A program made the position numbers and the translations under genes. From Alisma plantago-aquatica (lineage: Eukaryota > Streptophyta > Magnoliopsida > Alismatales > Alismataceae): a stretch of 64,000 nt of DNA. The stretch lies in contig OY856412.1 of NCBI GenBank assembly GCA_963693085.1, positions 1,060,472,244 through 1,060,536,243 on the forward strand, given 5' to 3'. Below are positions 48,780 through 60,700 of the stretch, piece after piece (the stretch's first letter is position 1; each line of letters opens with the position of its first letter). The notes beneath the pieces were generated by a model. It worked only from the letters and a program-made list of their open reading frames with translations, was not told the DNA's origin and ran no database searches.

Positions 48780-50920
48780 TTATCGCCATCAGTATTCCAA
48801 TCATATTTAAAAATTCCCACTACTTGTAGGGCTTTTGCCCATTGTTCTCTTACATCATTTAAGTCTTACATCGTATAGGGAGTATGCACATCTAATAACT
48901 TTTGACATGTAGTGAAGTCAGTTTTAAACACCTGCAAAGAGAATGACATATATATAACATTAATAATATATAATAAGATTGATATATTTCATATTATCTA
49001 ATGAGACTATATATAATACCTGATGTATGGTATCAATTTTCATTACGGTATGTTTGATAATCAGGTCTATAAATCACATCACATAGTATGCACATGCCCA
49101 ACCATTGTCTTGTGTAGCACACTATAAATTGAAACATACAAAATATTCAAAAATATAAATAAGCAAAGTTCACATAAATAATATATACATTGGAGTCGGG
49201 AAATTACTTTCACATTCTCCCAAATTAGTGGCTATTTTTTTTCTTAGGGACCTTTCCTCCATATTTTTTGAACTCATGTAAAGCTCTACATGTTAATGTA
49301 ACACATTAAATTGTATAATTAAATACTAATATAATAATAGATGTTAACAGGTATAAAAATATGAAATATTTCTCACGGGAATAATGACCTTTTCATTGTG
49401 TGTCCATATAATGTATTCAATTTCTTCCCCGCATGATCTAGATAATAGACAGTGAACGTCTTGGGGACAATAACTAGTAACTCCCAATGCCTACCACTAG
49501 AGGTAAGAAAGTTAAAAATTAATTACTCAAAATCCACAATAAAAATATAATTTTCTTAAGTCCAAATTATAAGCAGAGTAAACTTACTCGACATTGAATG
49601 GAGCTATTATCACCGTCTTCTTTTTTTACCAAAATATTTAAAAGCAGCAGAGCAGTATGAAGTAACTGATGAAGGGTCTTTATCTACAAGACTAATCAAA
49701 GATAGAACCAAAAATCTCACATGGGAAAATGAAAATTTTGTACATATCATGTGTAAGTGGCTGCAAAACATGTATTACATATGCATTAATATATAAGAAA
49801 TAAGATCACTGTATATAAAATATGGTATATGGATGTATAAACAAGATCTCACCATATCCATAGATCTATCATAGATGTATTCATCCAATCATAATGAAAC
49901 AACTCTAAAATATCTTGTATAAATAGATTGTTATCGTATGATTGACATGCAACATCCTCCGGAATAGAAATATTTATAGGACAATTTAGATCTTGTTCGC
50001 CTATCCATACTACCATACCCCTACAACTAGGACCTAACGAGGTGTGTAGGTCCCTTGGAAGCCAACTTGGTACTTCAGGAGATGGAGGTGGAGGCCGAGA
50101 TGTAGCGTATAATTTCAGATCAATTGACTCATATATACACAATAAAAAATTAACGTAATGTAAAATTATCATACAATATTAGTATAGACAACATCTGCTT
50201 TGGGCCACAATATCACTCTGCCTTTTGCCTCACCAAGCGTTTCAGAATCTGGGTGGGCATATGGCAATGGATGATCCCTCTAATTGGGGAGTACATGTAT
50301 CAGACTCACACAAACCGTACCATCTAGTACTGGAGTCCCATGAAACGTGTCTCCTGGAAGGGGTGGGTAAGCCTCGTCCTCTGCAACAATAAATTCTTGA
50401 CTTTTTAGACGACATAACTTTAACCCCTACAAATTTACGTAAAGAATGTTATATACATATATACTTAAACATAGCATCTTCAAAAGACTAGCTACTATGT
50501 CATAAAAATACTTACAGTGGACGTGCTAGGTGGGTCTATAGGATGACTCCCAACCTCTGCAGTAGGAGAAGAGCGGCATGCCACATGTACTCTCTGAGTG
50601 GCAATCTGAGATGCCTACCACTTGTTAATTACTTCATGGAGTCTCTTATCAAGTGCTTCCTCGACTCTCCTATTAATTGACTCATCTACCTATACATCGA
50701 CAAAAGAAATGCTAGATTTTGATTATTGAATTCCTTTTCGCAATAACATTCTAAAAAAAGAACATGTTATCGCAATATTTGATAATTCCGCTTTTGGAAC
50801 AGATTTGTGTTGTGATGGCCCAAAGAACATTTTTATGCCCACATCAGTACCTGCACCCCTAACACGTCTAGGATGCTCTGGGTTACCCAGAGCAACTATC
50901 AATTCATCACTTGTGCCCTT
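48780..50920 (-). pseudogene. CACTA second ORF, Ulp1-type protease gene, 5'-truncated
   Basis: Coding pieces in sense (right to left) order. About 50920-50770: LGNPEHPRRVRG. About 50700-50525: an R/E-rich helix (RRVEEALDKRLHEV) with TAG/TAA-type interruptions. About 50395-50190: GDTFHGTPVLDG and SETLGEAKGRVILWPK, like the DUF8039-type region of CACTA proteins. 50172-49849: an open exon with PSWLPRDLHTSLG. Around 49135-49080: CATQDNGWACAYYV, the active-site block of C48 (Ulp1) proteases, with the catalytic Cys codon at 49092-49094. Introns are likely; borders are approximate. Such proteins accompany CACTA transposases; their role is not established. Confidence 0.7.
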
Positions 50921-52447
50921 AGAGATTCAATAGAAAGTATTAATGATGTTCATATATTGATTTGGCACATGTATATTATAAACAATGAAGTTATCTATTG
51001 GATGGCCCTATATGAATATATTAATATGAATAAAGGCAATGTGGGTTGTAATCAAGGAAGGACTCCCATTTCTATGAGATAGAAGATAGATATACATTGT
51101 TAATATTCCCAAGATATAAAATGCACTCAATGTTACTCTGGCTAATTTAGTCCACCAAACCATTATATCAAAATACTTCAATGGAAGCAAATGTTTGAGT
51201 AAGTAAAAACCATCAAGTTTGAAACTAGGATTTGTATGTAAAATGGTGTTTTTAAAAGATCTCCAAAGGTTTGTAGAGTGGCAATACATGTATGACCAAT
51301 ATATTTTACATTTGGAAAACAATTTTGTTATAAACATTTGAATAATTACCACACAGGATTTAATCTAAAAAGATCATTACATTCACAGATTCTAATGACT
51401 TCTAAAGTTTCTCTAGATCATAAATTGGGAATTTCATGAAGCTTTGCAAGTAATATTTTGCAAACATTCGGTTTCATATGTGTATTTATCATATGTTATA
51501 AGGTTTACTTGGAAAAGAAAACCCAATTTAGGCACCCATTTTGTTTGGAACCGAACCGGAATCGTATTTTGTCCTTTTGTGTTGTATTATCACAATCGTT
51601 CCTCAAATTTTGACCACTAGTTCTTTGGCAAAACTTGGATTAAACTAGGATTACGGAATTCATTACTCCTAATAGAATCTTCTGATTTGGATTAACTCAA
51701 CTCCTTTGAACAAAATTGATGTAGTCTAATCTGAATTTAAATCTTATCTCACTCATAATGGAATTGATGGTAATTTTGCACTTGATTTTTTTTTTGTATA
51801 TGGTTTAGTTACAAAGTCAGTCTGCACTTGCAATCCAAACACAATTGGATCAGAACTGGAGTGACTTTCTAAACACATATTTGAGTCCTGATCTAGATGC
51901 TAACCCACACTGAATATGTTCCCAATTAGGTACTAGATAATTCGGTAGCCAGGTTGATCATGCCACATTCCTGAATTGATCTGCATAATCCGTTGTGTCT
52001 CCTTTGGAAGTACCAGGAATGCGCCCCACCTGTACCTGAAGATTTCCACATATTGGTTAGTGACTAATCCAACATGCCACATGAATCCTCTGTCAGCTCC
52101 ATTCTGGATGTTAGGAGTGGAGAACCTGACCCATCGTCAAACCAAGTTACTAAGGTCCCAGGAGCCGGTGAAGTATGAGGGAGGGGGGGAGAGGCCACTT
52201 CGATAGATAAACATTGACGTTGGCGTCCTGAAGTTCCACTTGACCTTGACGGTGGTTCCCTTGGTGGTAGGTTTTCGGGAAAGAGGGCCCAATGCCCAGC
52301 CCATTAGGGAACTAAGCGAGATGGCTAGAGCCTTATGGAAGCTGTCTGTCGGGCCAGGAAGCTCTCTTATACCATGGCATGAAGGGATTATGGAGCAGAA
52401 TGGAGAGAAAAAATTTAAAATGTATTTCAGGTATTCGTTTCTCCATC
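50921..52447. repeat. Direct duplication, copy 2 (about 1.53 kb)
   Basis: Partner of 46350-47898 with scattered substitutions and small indels, including a gap near 51390. It continues into GAAATAGAGTGG with no CACTA terminus, so it preserves the uninterrupted site. 52448-52863 is AT-rich without recognisable features. Confidence 0.85.
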
Positions 52448-52879
52448 GAAATAGAGTGGAGAGAAGATTTTTTTATAACAAATCATTATTAAGTAAAGAA
52501 AATATAAAATGTAGGAGAGAGAAATATGTGACGGGAAAATTCATATACCCATAATAAGGTGAAGAAAACATAATCATTCATTTATGTTCTATGTCACTTG
52601 AATAGACGTATGGAATGCTGAGGAAGAATACTGAAGAAAAAAGTTTGAGAATTCTTTAAAAGAAAAATACAAATAAAATAAAATAATAAATAAACTTTTG
52701 TATATAATTTAAAAATAAATTTAATTATGAAATTCTTATAATTGGAAAATAAAAAGTTTTGAGATAATTAAAATTACAAACACATAAAAAAGTAAACAAA
52801 ATATAAATAATTGGAAAAAATATGGGGAATTATGAAGAGAACTTTGAACTACAAAAAGAATCTAAATACATGCACATAA

Positions 52880-53103
52880 GGGGGGTGGGTAACTGATATC
52901 TCAAGTGGTACGGCTCGACAACACCTCAATGAAAGGTCTCGCATTTTGACTCTTAGTGTCGGTCGTGGTGCAACAATGGTTGACATTTGATTGTTTGCAT
53001 CGTGGTGTCCCCCCCAATGGTACGGCTGGTCCTGAAATTTATTCTTGGCTGAGTGAAGTCCAATAGTGGCTGATCCCAAAAGCAGTTCCTCGTTATTTAA
53101 AAA
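52880..53103 (+). mobile_element. tRNA-derived SINE
   Basis: 224 bp flanked by a 16-bp target duplication with one mismatch (AAATACATGCACATAA at 52864-52879; AAATACATACACATAA at 53104-53119). An A-box-like TGATATCTCAAGTGG at 52894-52908 and a B-box-like GCATTTTGACTCT at 52941-52953 are about 32 bp apart, as in the internal Pol III promoter of tRNA-derived SINEs. The 3' end is A-rich. The B box is mutated, so this copy is probably silent. Confidence 0.78.
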
Positions 53104-53119
53104 AAATACATACACATAA

Positions 53120-54671
53120 AATTAAATAAACATGAAAAATATTTTATTACCATGATGAATATCGAAAAATAAAGTCTATAAGTGCCCCCTCCTCAGCTTT
53201 CTCTTCCCCTCGCTTCCCTTTCTTGTTTCTTTCTCCACTACATACCAAACATAGCGTAAGGAGAGCCAGGTCTTCGAAATTGCTCAACAAAGCAGGTCAG
53301 TCAGAGGAGGAAAAACACACACGACGCTGGCACGAAGGTAGAGTATAAAAAAAAACGGAGGGAGTTTAAAAATGAGGAGAGTAGGTGGCTGAACTTGAAA
53401 GACATTTTAAATCATTTTGGAAGGGAACGTGTGGCGGGCTCGCGATCTCCGGCCTGATCTCTGCAGCCGACAACAAACCCACAAGGCCATCATCCGTGCT
53501 GCACTCACGGCACGTCTCCGCCGTGATCACTATAGAAAGTGGTTTAGTGAGAGCAATATCTATTTCCAAACGGATTGGAGCGCTCACTATTGTTAATGTG
53601 ATTAACGTCGTTATCAAACGAGTAGGAGAATAAAAATAAAAGGAGTCAAAATTCGCAAATCAGAGCGTTCGTTGAGAAACAAACGTGATCTTAAAGAAAT
53701 CAGTACCCGACAATCCTCACGGATAGACACCGTTCTCCCAGACTTAATCCGGCACGAACCTGGAACAGACACATCTCGCTCGCACTTGACGTCGTCTCGT
53801 TACACTGTCACCAATGCAGCACAACAACTGTAGGAGCCTCCGTCTGTCAGTCGCATCTCGGTGACGAGAAGAAAGAAGCCGCGCTTCGCACAGGAGAAGA
53901 ACTCCACGAAACGACTCAAGGACAAAGACAGACACACTCTGGATTAGGACTCTCAAAACACACGTGGAATGACGGTTGAAGTTCGTAAACTGTGTGTTTA
54001 ACCCTAAAGGCCGAAGACGTATATATAACCACACACATCTCTAATTCATATTCCCAGCAAGACGTAAGTCGCTCTTTGTACATATTACGGAAAAATCTGT
54101 AAAAAAAAAATATTTTACAGTTAGGATTAATAAATATGAACAATAAGAAAACAATTAATTGCACGAGTAATTAATTACTTAGTTGTATCCTAGTGAAAAA
54201 AGAAGACTGAAGACATTCTCCACAATCCACAAGTCTGAGCCCCCGAGCTCGTGCCCGACGAAGCGTGACGTGACACGCACGTGTGTTGTGATGTGGTAAC
54301 CCCACCTACCAAGGAGGTGAGCATACCTCCCTCCTAAGACTCTTTGGATACTAGTGCCGCATGTGATCCTACATATAATGACCACAAAAGTTCTAGGCGT
54401 GAGCAATATGTGATAAAACTTCTTTACTATTTGCACTAGACACAAAACTATTTTTCTCACATATACTTGCTGCACTACATTGGACTTAACCCATACTATC
54501 TGCATGGTTACTACAACCAAATATTTAACACTCCCAAGCTAGATACTCTGTGATCTATTTTGGCCGATTGTTCTGATTAACGATCCTCTGAAAACGGGTT
54601 GCGTATCTTTTCTATATCCATTGATTCTGTTACTTTTAAATCTTAGCATGTAAGTTCTTTTACTTGTTCAC
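53120..54671. other. No recognisable feature
   Basis: Mixed-composition sequence. Short open frames on both strands at 53366-53633 overlap each other and match nothing I know. Confidence 0.5.
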
Positions 54672-54677
54672 TATGGG

Positions 54678-54775
54678 TGTGTTTGGTTGGGTGTAGTCGG
54701 GTATTATATGAGCTCGTAATGTAAAAGGATACAGTAAACACACACTTTATCATCTGATTACGCCCTACCAAACTG
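54678..54775. mobile_element. Small MITE-like element
   Basis: About 100 bp with inverted ends TGTTTGGTTGGGTGTAGTC and, reversed, AGTTTGGTAGGGCGTAATC. The ends resemble those at 43880-44404. The target duplication is not clear. 54776-55106 shows nothing recognisable. Confidence 0.6.
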
Positions 54776-55106
54776 GCTTTAAAATGAAGTTAATAGAATA
54801 ATGTCATAAAGTGGAATAAGATTAATATGGCAATGGCATATGGCTTCCAAGTAAATTGAGATGGCATATATTTAAAGAGATCAAAGTTATCTTTGGCTGA
54901 TGAAGCTTGGCTCAATAGACACGATCATGGTAGGGAACGCATTCACACTCATTGGTGCCTTGGGGATTTGACCATCCGTCAACGTGGTTGAATTGTGCAT
55001 ATATAAGTTTGTTGAATGTTGAAGCACTTTGAATCCAGCCACGCTTACACCAACTTGACCATGTTAAACCACCTAGATTTGAACATGAATTAAAGCGGGA
55101 GCATCT

Positions 55107-55437
55107 TGTTAAAATATCCTATTCAATGTGACCCAAAATAATTATGTATATATATTTATTAAACATTATCTGTAGAGATGCATCTATTGGGATAGGTAGT
55201 TTCCAAAAACAGTCGTGTCTGTTCGTGGTGGACATTAGACAATATAAGGATTTTTGGTCATCTCTCCGGTGGAATCATCCGTAACCGATTTCTTCCTATC
55301 GGAGACTCACAAGGCGAGAGAAAACCAACGCCCAGGAGACTTTACGCTTCCGTTCTCTCTCCGTTCTGTGCCGCTCTGCCTCTGGCCGGTCCGAATAGTC
55401 ATGGAATCTTCTGCAAATTCCGGTATATTCTCTAACA
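55107..55437 (+). repeat. Copia LTR (331 bp), element A
   Basis: Runs TGTTAAAATATCC to CTCTAACA, followed by the PBS one base later. An AT-rich TATATATATTTATT near 55145 is a possible TATA box. The short LTR and the gag type fit small copia lineages. The start is chosen by the TGTTA terminus and cannot be checked against a partner LTR. Confidence 0.65.
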
Positions 55438-55438
55438 A

Positions 55439-55450
55439 TGGTATCAGAGC
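55439..55450 (+). promoter_or_regulatory. Copia element A primer binding site
   Basis: TGGTATCAGAGC directly after the LTR. Confidence 0.9.
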
Positions 55451-56613
55451 GATTATCCATCATTACGGTTGTCTAGTTACTACTCCGCAACGTGATAGAT
55501 TGTCTGAGTAATCATGAAGAGTGCGAGAACGATCGCCTGTAAAGTTTTCAATCTGGGTTCTACGTACTGATTCGTCTTTGATTCTAATACGACTGTTTGA
55601 TATTGGTATTGGTGAACCCAACGTGAAACGAACACACAACCTGCTAAATTGGGATCTTCTTTTTAATTTGGTATCTTCTTCAAAACCAATCACTTTGGTC
55701 GAAAATTTCGATATCTTCTTATGGCTCTCCGATAACGAAATATTGAATGTTGACTATCATCATCATATTGGTTTGAAATATAAAACTGTTTCTTTTGTCT
55801 TTGATGAATTCTGCAATGGTACATCTAAAGGAATCAGTGCACATGCTTATTGTCGAAAGTGCTCCAGAAAACCAATCGCTTTGGTCATATTCAGTAGTGT
55901 ACGAAAACGTACACTAACATCTTGACTAACAGTGGTTTGAGATTATAGTAAAGGACATACGGTTTCTCAAGCACTTAACAAGTATGTTATGTAATGGAAT
56001 CAGTATGTAATGGAATCTACAATACCCTTATGTGGGTATTAATGGTTGTGCCTTCTGGATGTCCTCTTTAATGGATTATATTCTCCAATTCAGGCCACGT
56101 TCTCTCATTTCATAGCAAGCAAATTCTTGTAATAAAATTAATGAAGGCAATGACCACATTCTCTCGTTTCTGGATGAGGGAACGTCACCTCGTGCCTTGT
56201 GAACATGTCAGTTATATCATGCTCATCGTCGGTATGTGTATTTCAGATACAGTTCTTATATTTGTCGAATAGAATTGAATTGTACTCTATATGATAATGA
56301 TCTACCCAAACGTGGATCATTCATGGACAAACGAAGTAGGACAAGAATATCAAAATATAACTAATGACATATTTAACCCAAAGTGAAAATATTTTATTAG
56401 TATAAGAATTTTGATTGAGTCGATCTTGTCAAGTGAGTGTGACTCACATTAAGAAACTAATCTTATATTATGTTACATTTTATCCAAAGATAATGATGTG
56501 ATGACTATTAAAATTAGCAGATAAAAGTAAATAAAGTAGACCTCAAAATTTACTTTTATATTCAGTTGTAGTTTTAATATAAATTTTTTATTATTGTAGT
56601 TATTTTCTCATCC
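55451..56613 (+). other. Unusual 1.2-kb leader between PBS and gag of copia A
   Basis: Contains a 134-codon open frame (55521-55925) with no recognisable domain, and a repeated CCAATCRCTTTGGTC (about 55685 and 55873). Most copia elements have gag within about 100 bp of the PBS, so this may be an insertion or a rearrangement. Confidence 0.45.
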
Positions 56614-56936
56614 TTGTACAGTGAAAATAACAATATTCCTACTCTCAACGGTTCAAATTTTGATGAATGGAAAGAAAAGGCCATGTTAACATTAGGCTGT
56701 ATGGACTTAGACGTAGCTTTCCGAGTGGAGAAACCACAACCACTTACTGTGGAAAGTGCCACTACAGAAAAGGTCAATTATGATAAGTGGGAACGTTCTA
56801 ATAGGCTTAGTTTGTTGCTTATGCAAGTAAACATGGGAAAGCATATTAGACGATCCATTCTCACTTCTGAATTGGCAAAAGATTTTCTAAAGATAGTGGA
56901 GGAGCAATATGTTTCTTCCAATAAGTCTAGGGCCAG
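56614..56936 (+). pseudogene. gag: Copia gag N-terminus (UBN2-type), cut by a gypsy LTR
   Basis: Starts at ATG 56614. LNGSNFDEWKEK and TLGCMDLDVAFR, then YDKWERSNRLSLLLM and FLKIVEEQYVSSNKS, are the conserved capsid blocks of plant copia gag. At codon AGG-GCC-AG (56929-56936) the frame runs into the start of an LTR (TGTAAGGACCC at 56937), so about 108 codons remain and the rest, including pol, is missing from the window. Confidence 0.88.
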
Positions 56937-58129
56937 TGTAAGGACCCTAACCTTTGTTTTGGGCTTACCCTATTTGTTTTGCCTAAACCTTGTTCTTGGT
57001 TGCTTGGTGATTAGGGTTTTCTTGTGCTTAGTTGAGAGCTGGAGGTGATACTTGCAAAATAACCTGAGTTAAGGTTGAAGAGCAAGTTTGTCACCTTAAG
57101 AGATATCTTTCTCTCTCTTTGCTTCCTCTAGGGTTGAGAGGAAGGTTTGAGCTCGTGCCTTGAGTTGTCTTGGGCTTGGTTGAGCTCTTTTGGGCCTTGT
57201 TTTCCCTTGTTTGGGCCTTTCCTTGCTTGGTTGAGCCCTGTATCGGGCAAGGGTGCTTTGTGTCGGCCATGGGGTATCACCCATGGGGGTGTGTCGTCCA
57301 TGGAGGAGTTGTGTGTCGACCTTTGACCTGTGTTGACCTTCTTTCCTTGGTTGTGTCACCCTAGCTTGGACATGTGGCTGACCCTTAGGGGAGTAGTGGC
57401 ATGGCAGGTGCATGAGTTTTGCAAAGTGGTAAAACATGTGGACAAGTGTCCCTTGGTAAGGTGACACCTTGCCTTAGTTTAACCTTGACCCCCCATCTAT
57501 ATATGCCTTGCCTTTCTCTTCCTTAGGAACCCTTTAGCTCTTTGTTTCTCCTCTCTTCCTTGTGTGCACGATACACCTCTCCCTTGCAACCTTGGTGGCC
57601 AATACCCTTGGAAGAGATAAGGTTGGTGGTTGATCCCCTTGGAGGAGTTCCCTTATTCTTCCTTTAGCTTGGTGGCCAAACCCTAAGTGGGTCTTGTTTC
57701 CTTGGTAAGCATCTTCCCTCTCTCCTTAGCATCTTCTTCTCCATCTTGCCTACTCTTCGGCCATGGTGGTTATGCTTCTTATTCCTTTTCTTGAGGTGGA
57801 TGAAGTAGTGTTCTTGGAGCTAGGAGCTTAAAGCTTGGAGCTTTGGAGCTTGAGGAATTTTCTTAAGGCAGGTTACATAACTTCTAACCCAAGCTATATT
57901 ACCTTCTCTATGTTGCATGTTTCATATATGTTGATGATCGGCCATTGCATGTTATGTATCTTGCTCTAATACATGTTGTTGATCTTATGGATTTAATGAG
58001 CATGATGTTGTTGATGTTGTTGATGGTCTATATGCCTTTACACCTAGTTGGCCGAACCATGGTTTAGGGTTTCCTTGTTGAGCAACACTCTTTTCTCTCC
58101 TTGGTCTAGAGAAGTTAGTTTGAGCTCTA
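56937..58129 (+). repeat. Gypsy LTR (type B), promoter side only
   Basis: Starts TGTAAGGACCCTAACC, like E1. It contains the short CG motifs (TATCGGGCAAGG, GTGTCGGCCATG, 57240-57330), a TATA box (57498-57506), the motif AAGGCAGGTTACATAAC (57865-57881) and a GAGCAACAC unit at 58079. It is cut at 58130 by another LTR start. The continuation is not in the window. Confidence 0.82.
57498..57506 (+). promoter_or_regulatory. Putative TATA box, LTR type B
   Basis: CTATATATG, about 560 bp into the LTR and followed by a CT-rich leader. Confidence 0.6.
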
Positions 58130-58818
58130 TGTAACATCCCTGACCTGGGTTATGAATTAACCCTAGGTGTTTTGCCTAATATATGTAATTAAATCCTTGT
58201 GATTATCTTTTGGCATGTAATTAAGTTCCTAAGGAACATACATTTTCATTTCTGTCCTTTTTAAACAATGATTGTAGTATTGTTTGGTAATACAGGGACC
58301 TATGTGCAAATTACCCAATTAGAGGGGTTAACTTGCAAATTACTCAGGTTAAGATGTTCCTCTAATAAAGAGACATCATATGAAGGAATATGATGAGATA
58401 TGATGTATTTCCCAAGTTTGGGCACCAAGGTGCAGCTTGTGGAGCAATCCTTGTGCTTAAACCCTAATTTTGGTGTAAAGTGCAATTTACCCAAAATGTG
58501 GGGTGCAACTTGTTCTATACACTTTCTAGAATATCTTTTATGACTCTTGACATCATTTAGAGAAGAAAGGATGAGAGGGGCGCTTCTATTAAATAATTGG
58601 ATAAGAAGGATGACCTTTGTAGTGAAAACACCTAGTATGAGTAAGAAGACCCTTCATATATGTACCTTAGTATGCATGTTGGTTTTATCTACCCTTAGAT
58701 CTTGAGTTTTGATGAGATTTGCATAAGATTATCATGCTTGGACGTGCCTTAGAAAGAAGAAGGGACTTAGATGAGAAATCTATGTTTTAGAGGTCCTTAT
58801 GGTGGAAAATAACCTAAA

Positions 58819-58827
58819 GTATATAAG
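58819..58827 (+). promoter_or_regulatory. Putative TATA box, LTR type C
   Basis: GTATATAAG, about 690 bp into the LTR. Confidence 0.6.
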
Positions 58828-59333
58828 CCTAGTTCCTTGTAAAAACAACCAAACGTATTCCCTTCACTTCCTCACTTCTCATCTTTCTCAACCGACCAAG
58901 GCAAAGCTCTGGAGCTCAGGGAAACGACCAACCTGTTCTAAGGTAAGAAAGCACCATCTTCTAGCTTGAATTCATGGGGGAAATCCTTGTATAAGGTTGG
59001 TTTCATGGTTAATTCACTTAGCTTTCTCTTCCTAGCCGATCCTTCCCAACCTTTCTTGAAGAAACAACCTTGGATGACCTGTGGAGCTCAAGCCACCATT
59101 AAAGTTTTGAAGCTTGGAAGCTTGGAGCTCTAGGAACAACGTTTGAGGCGGGTTTTATAACTCTACACCTTGCTTTGTTATGAATACTTTTATTCTTGCA
59201 AATATTAGTTAGTTCTTCTTCTTCCCCATCTTTCTCTGCACTCTTGCAAGCTTTTTCGTGAAGAACAGACCTTGGTTTCAAGGTTTAAGATGAAGGGCGT
59301 TAATACCTATGTTGGTCCTTATCCAACTTTATC

Positions 59334-60070
59334 AAACGGGTTCACACTCGTTTCACCTCAAATGGGTTCACACTCGTTTCACCTCAAATGGGTTCAACTC
59401 GTTTCATCTTAAATGGGTTCACACCCGTTTCACCTCAAATGGGTTCACACTCGTTTCATCTTAAATGGGTTCACACCCGTTTCACCTCAAATGGGTTCAA
59501 ACTCGTTTCATCTTAAATGGGTTCACACCCGTTTCACCTCAAATGGGTTCACACTCGTTTCATCTTAAATGGGTTCACACCCGTTTCACCTCAAATGGGT
59601 TCACACTTGTTTCATCTTAAATGGGTTCACACCCATTTCACCTCAAATGGGTTCACACTCGTTTCATCTTAAATGGGCTCACACCCGTTTCACCTCAAAT
59701 GGGTTCACACTCGTTTCATCTTAAATGGGTTCACACCCGTTTCACCTCAAATGGGTTCACACTCGTTTCATCTTAAATGGGTTCACACCCGTTTCACCTC
59801 AAATGGGTTCACACTCGTTTCATCTTAAATGGGTTCACACCTGTTTCACCTCAAATGGGTTCACACTCATTTCATCTTAAATGGGTTCACACTCGTTTCA
59901 CCTCAAATGGGTTCACACCCGTTTAAGCTCAAATGGGTTACACTCGTTTAAGCTCAAATGGGTCCACACTCGTTTAAGCTCAAATAGGTCCATACTCGTT
60001 TAAGCTCAAATGGGTCCACACTCGTTTAAGCTCAAGTGGGTCCATACTCGTTTAAGCTTAAATGGGTTCA
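59334..60070 (+). repeat. 26-bp minisatellite, about 28 copies, with 52-bp dimers
   Basis: Units contain AAATGGGTTCACACTCGTTT followed by a variable 6-mer. In the middle (about 59400-59930) units alternate strictly between CACACCCGTTTCACCTC and CACACTCGTTTCATCTT, a 52-bp higher-order unit. From about 59930 the variant ends in AAGCTC and GGGTTC becomes GGGTCC. Confidence 0.95.
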
Positions 60071-60386
60071 ATTAAAGGATACCTTGTTTTATGTAAACCC
60101 TAATGACATGATAGTGGTGATTTGGTTTATGTTAATCAATAAGGACTTAATCCAACTCTATCTAGAGTGATGTAATCACCATTCATTAGGAAGGGGAGAG
60201 AGAAAGTACCATTTATGGTTAAAACTCAAATAAAGTACCTTCAATGTATATGAATATGCAGGATTAGGGTATGATCCACTTATGAGAGATCATGAAAACC
60301 CTAATTAAGATAATTGATGAGTCTTAACCTAATTTGAAAGCATCAATAATGATGATGTTTCTCATTCATGATGATGCTATGAGAAG

Positions 60387-60700
60387 TGAATAGTAAACCC
60401 TAATTCTAGGGTAATCATGAGTAATGTGAATAGTAAACCCTAATTCTAGGGTAATCATGAGTAATGTGAATAGTAAACCCTAATTCTTGGGTAATCATGA
60501 GTAATGTGAATAGTAAACCCTAATTCTAGGGTAATCATGAGTAATGTGAATAGTAAACCCTAATTCTAGGGTAATCATGAGTAATGTGAATAGTAAACCC
60601 TAATTCTAGGGTAATCATGAGTAATGTGAATAGTAAACCCTAATTCTTGGGTAATCATGAGTAAATGTGAATAGTAAACCCTAGTTCATAGTAATATGTT
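60387..60700 (+). repeat. 40-bp minisatellite, about eight copies
   Basis: Nearly identical units, each with GTGAATAGTAAACCCTAATT and GGGTAATCATGAGTAAT. Two units have CTTGG in place of CTAGG, and the last unit has one extra A. Each holds AAACCCTAA (telo-box-like) and the small inverted repeat ACCCTA/TAGGGT. Confidence 0.95.

Larger units (their letters stand above)
47899..50920 (-). mobile_element. CACTA (En/Spm) element, truncated on the right
   Basis: Begins with the terminus CACTAGTACAAAACCGACC, followed by subterminal repeats to about 48330: several CGTCAGTTTT, CCGACGCC and CGACRTC variants and two copies of CCCTTCCCGCCAC. Its second gene runs leftwards on the minus strand. No matching right terminus (...TAGTG) is found before the duplicated segment resumes at 50921, and the transposase gene is absent. 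It interrupts duplication copy 1 after ATC. Confidence 0.82.

Noticed and set aside
46350..52447. The two 1.5-kb copies as LTRs of one element
   Set aside because: No TG...CA ends, no PBS or polypurine tract beside them, and the DNA between is CACTA-derived.
53366..53633. Overlapping sense and antisense ORFs of 82-83 codons
   Set aside because: No recognisable domain, and nothing upstream suggests a gene.
57096..57467. 123-codon minus-strand ORF
   Set aside because: It lies across the promoter part of LTR B in antisense and has no domain.
59334..60700. CRISPR-like repeat arrays
   Set aside because: The repeats are directly tandem without unique spacers, and the context is plant LTR DNA.
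60387..60700. Interstitial telomere
   Set aside because: AAACCCTAA occurs once per 40-bp unit, not as tandem 7-mers, so it is a minisatellite with a telobox-like core.
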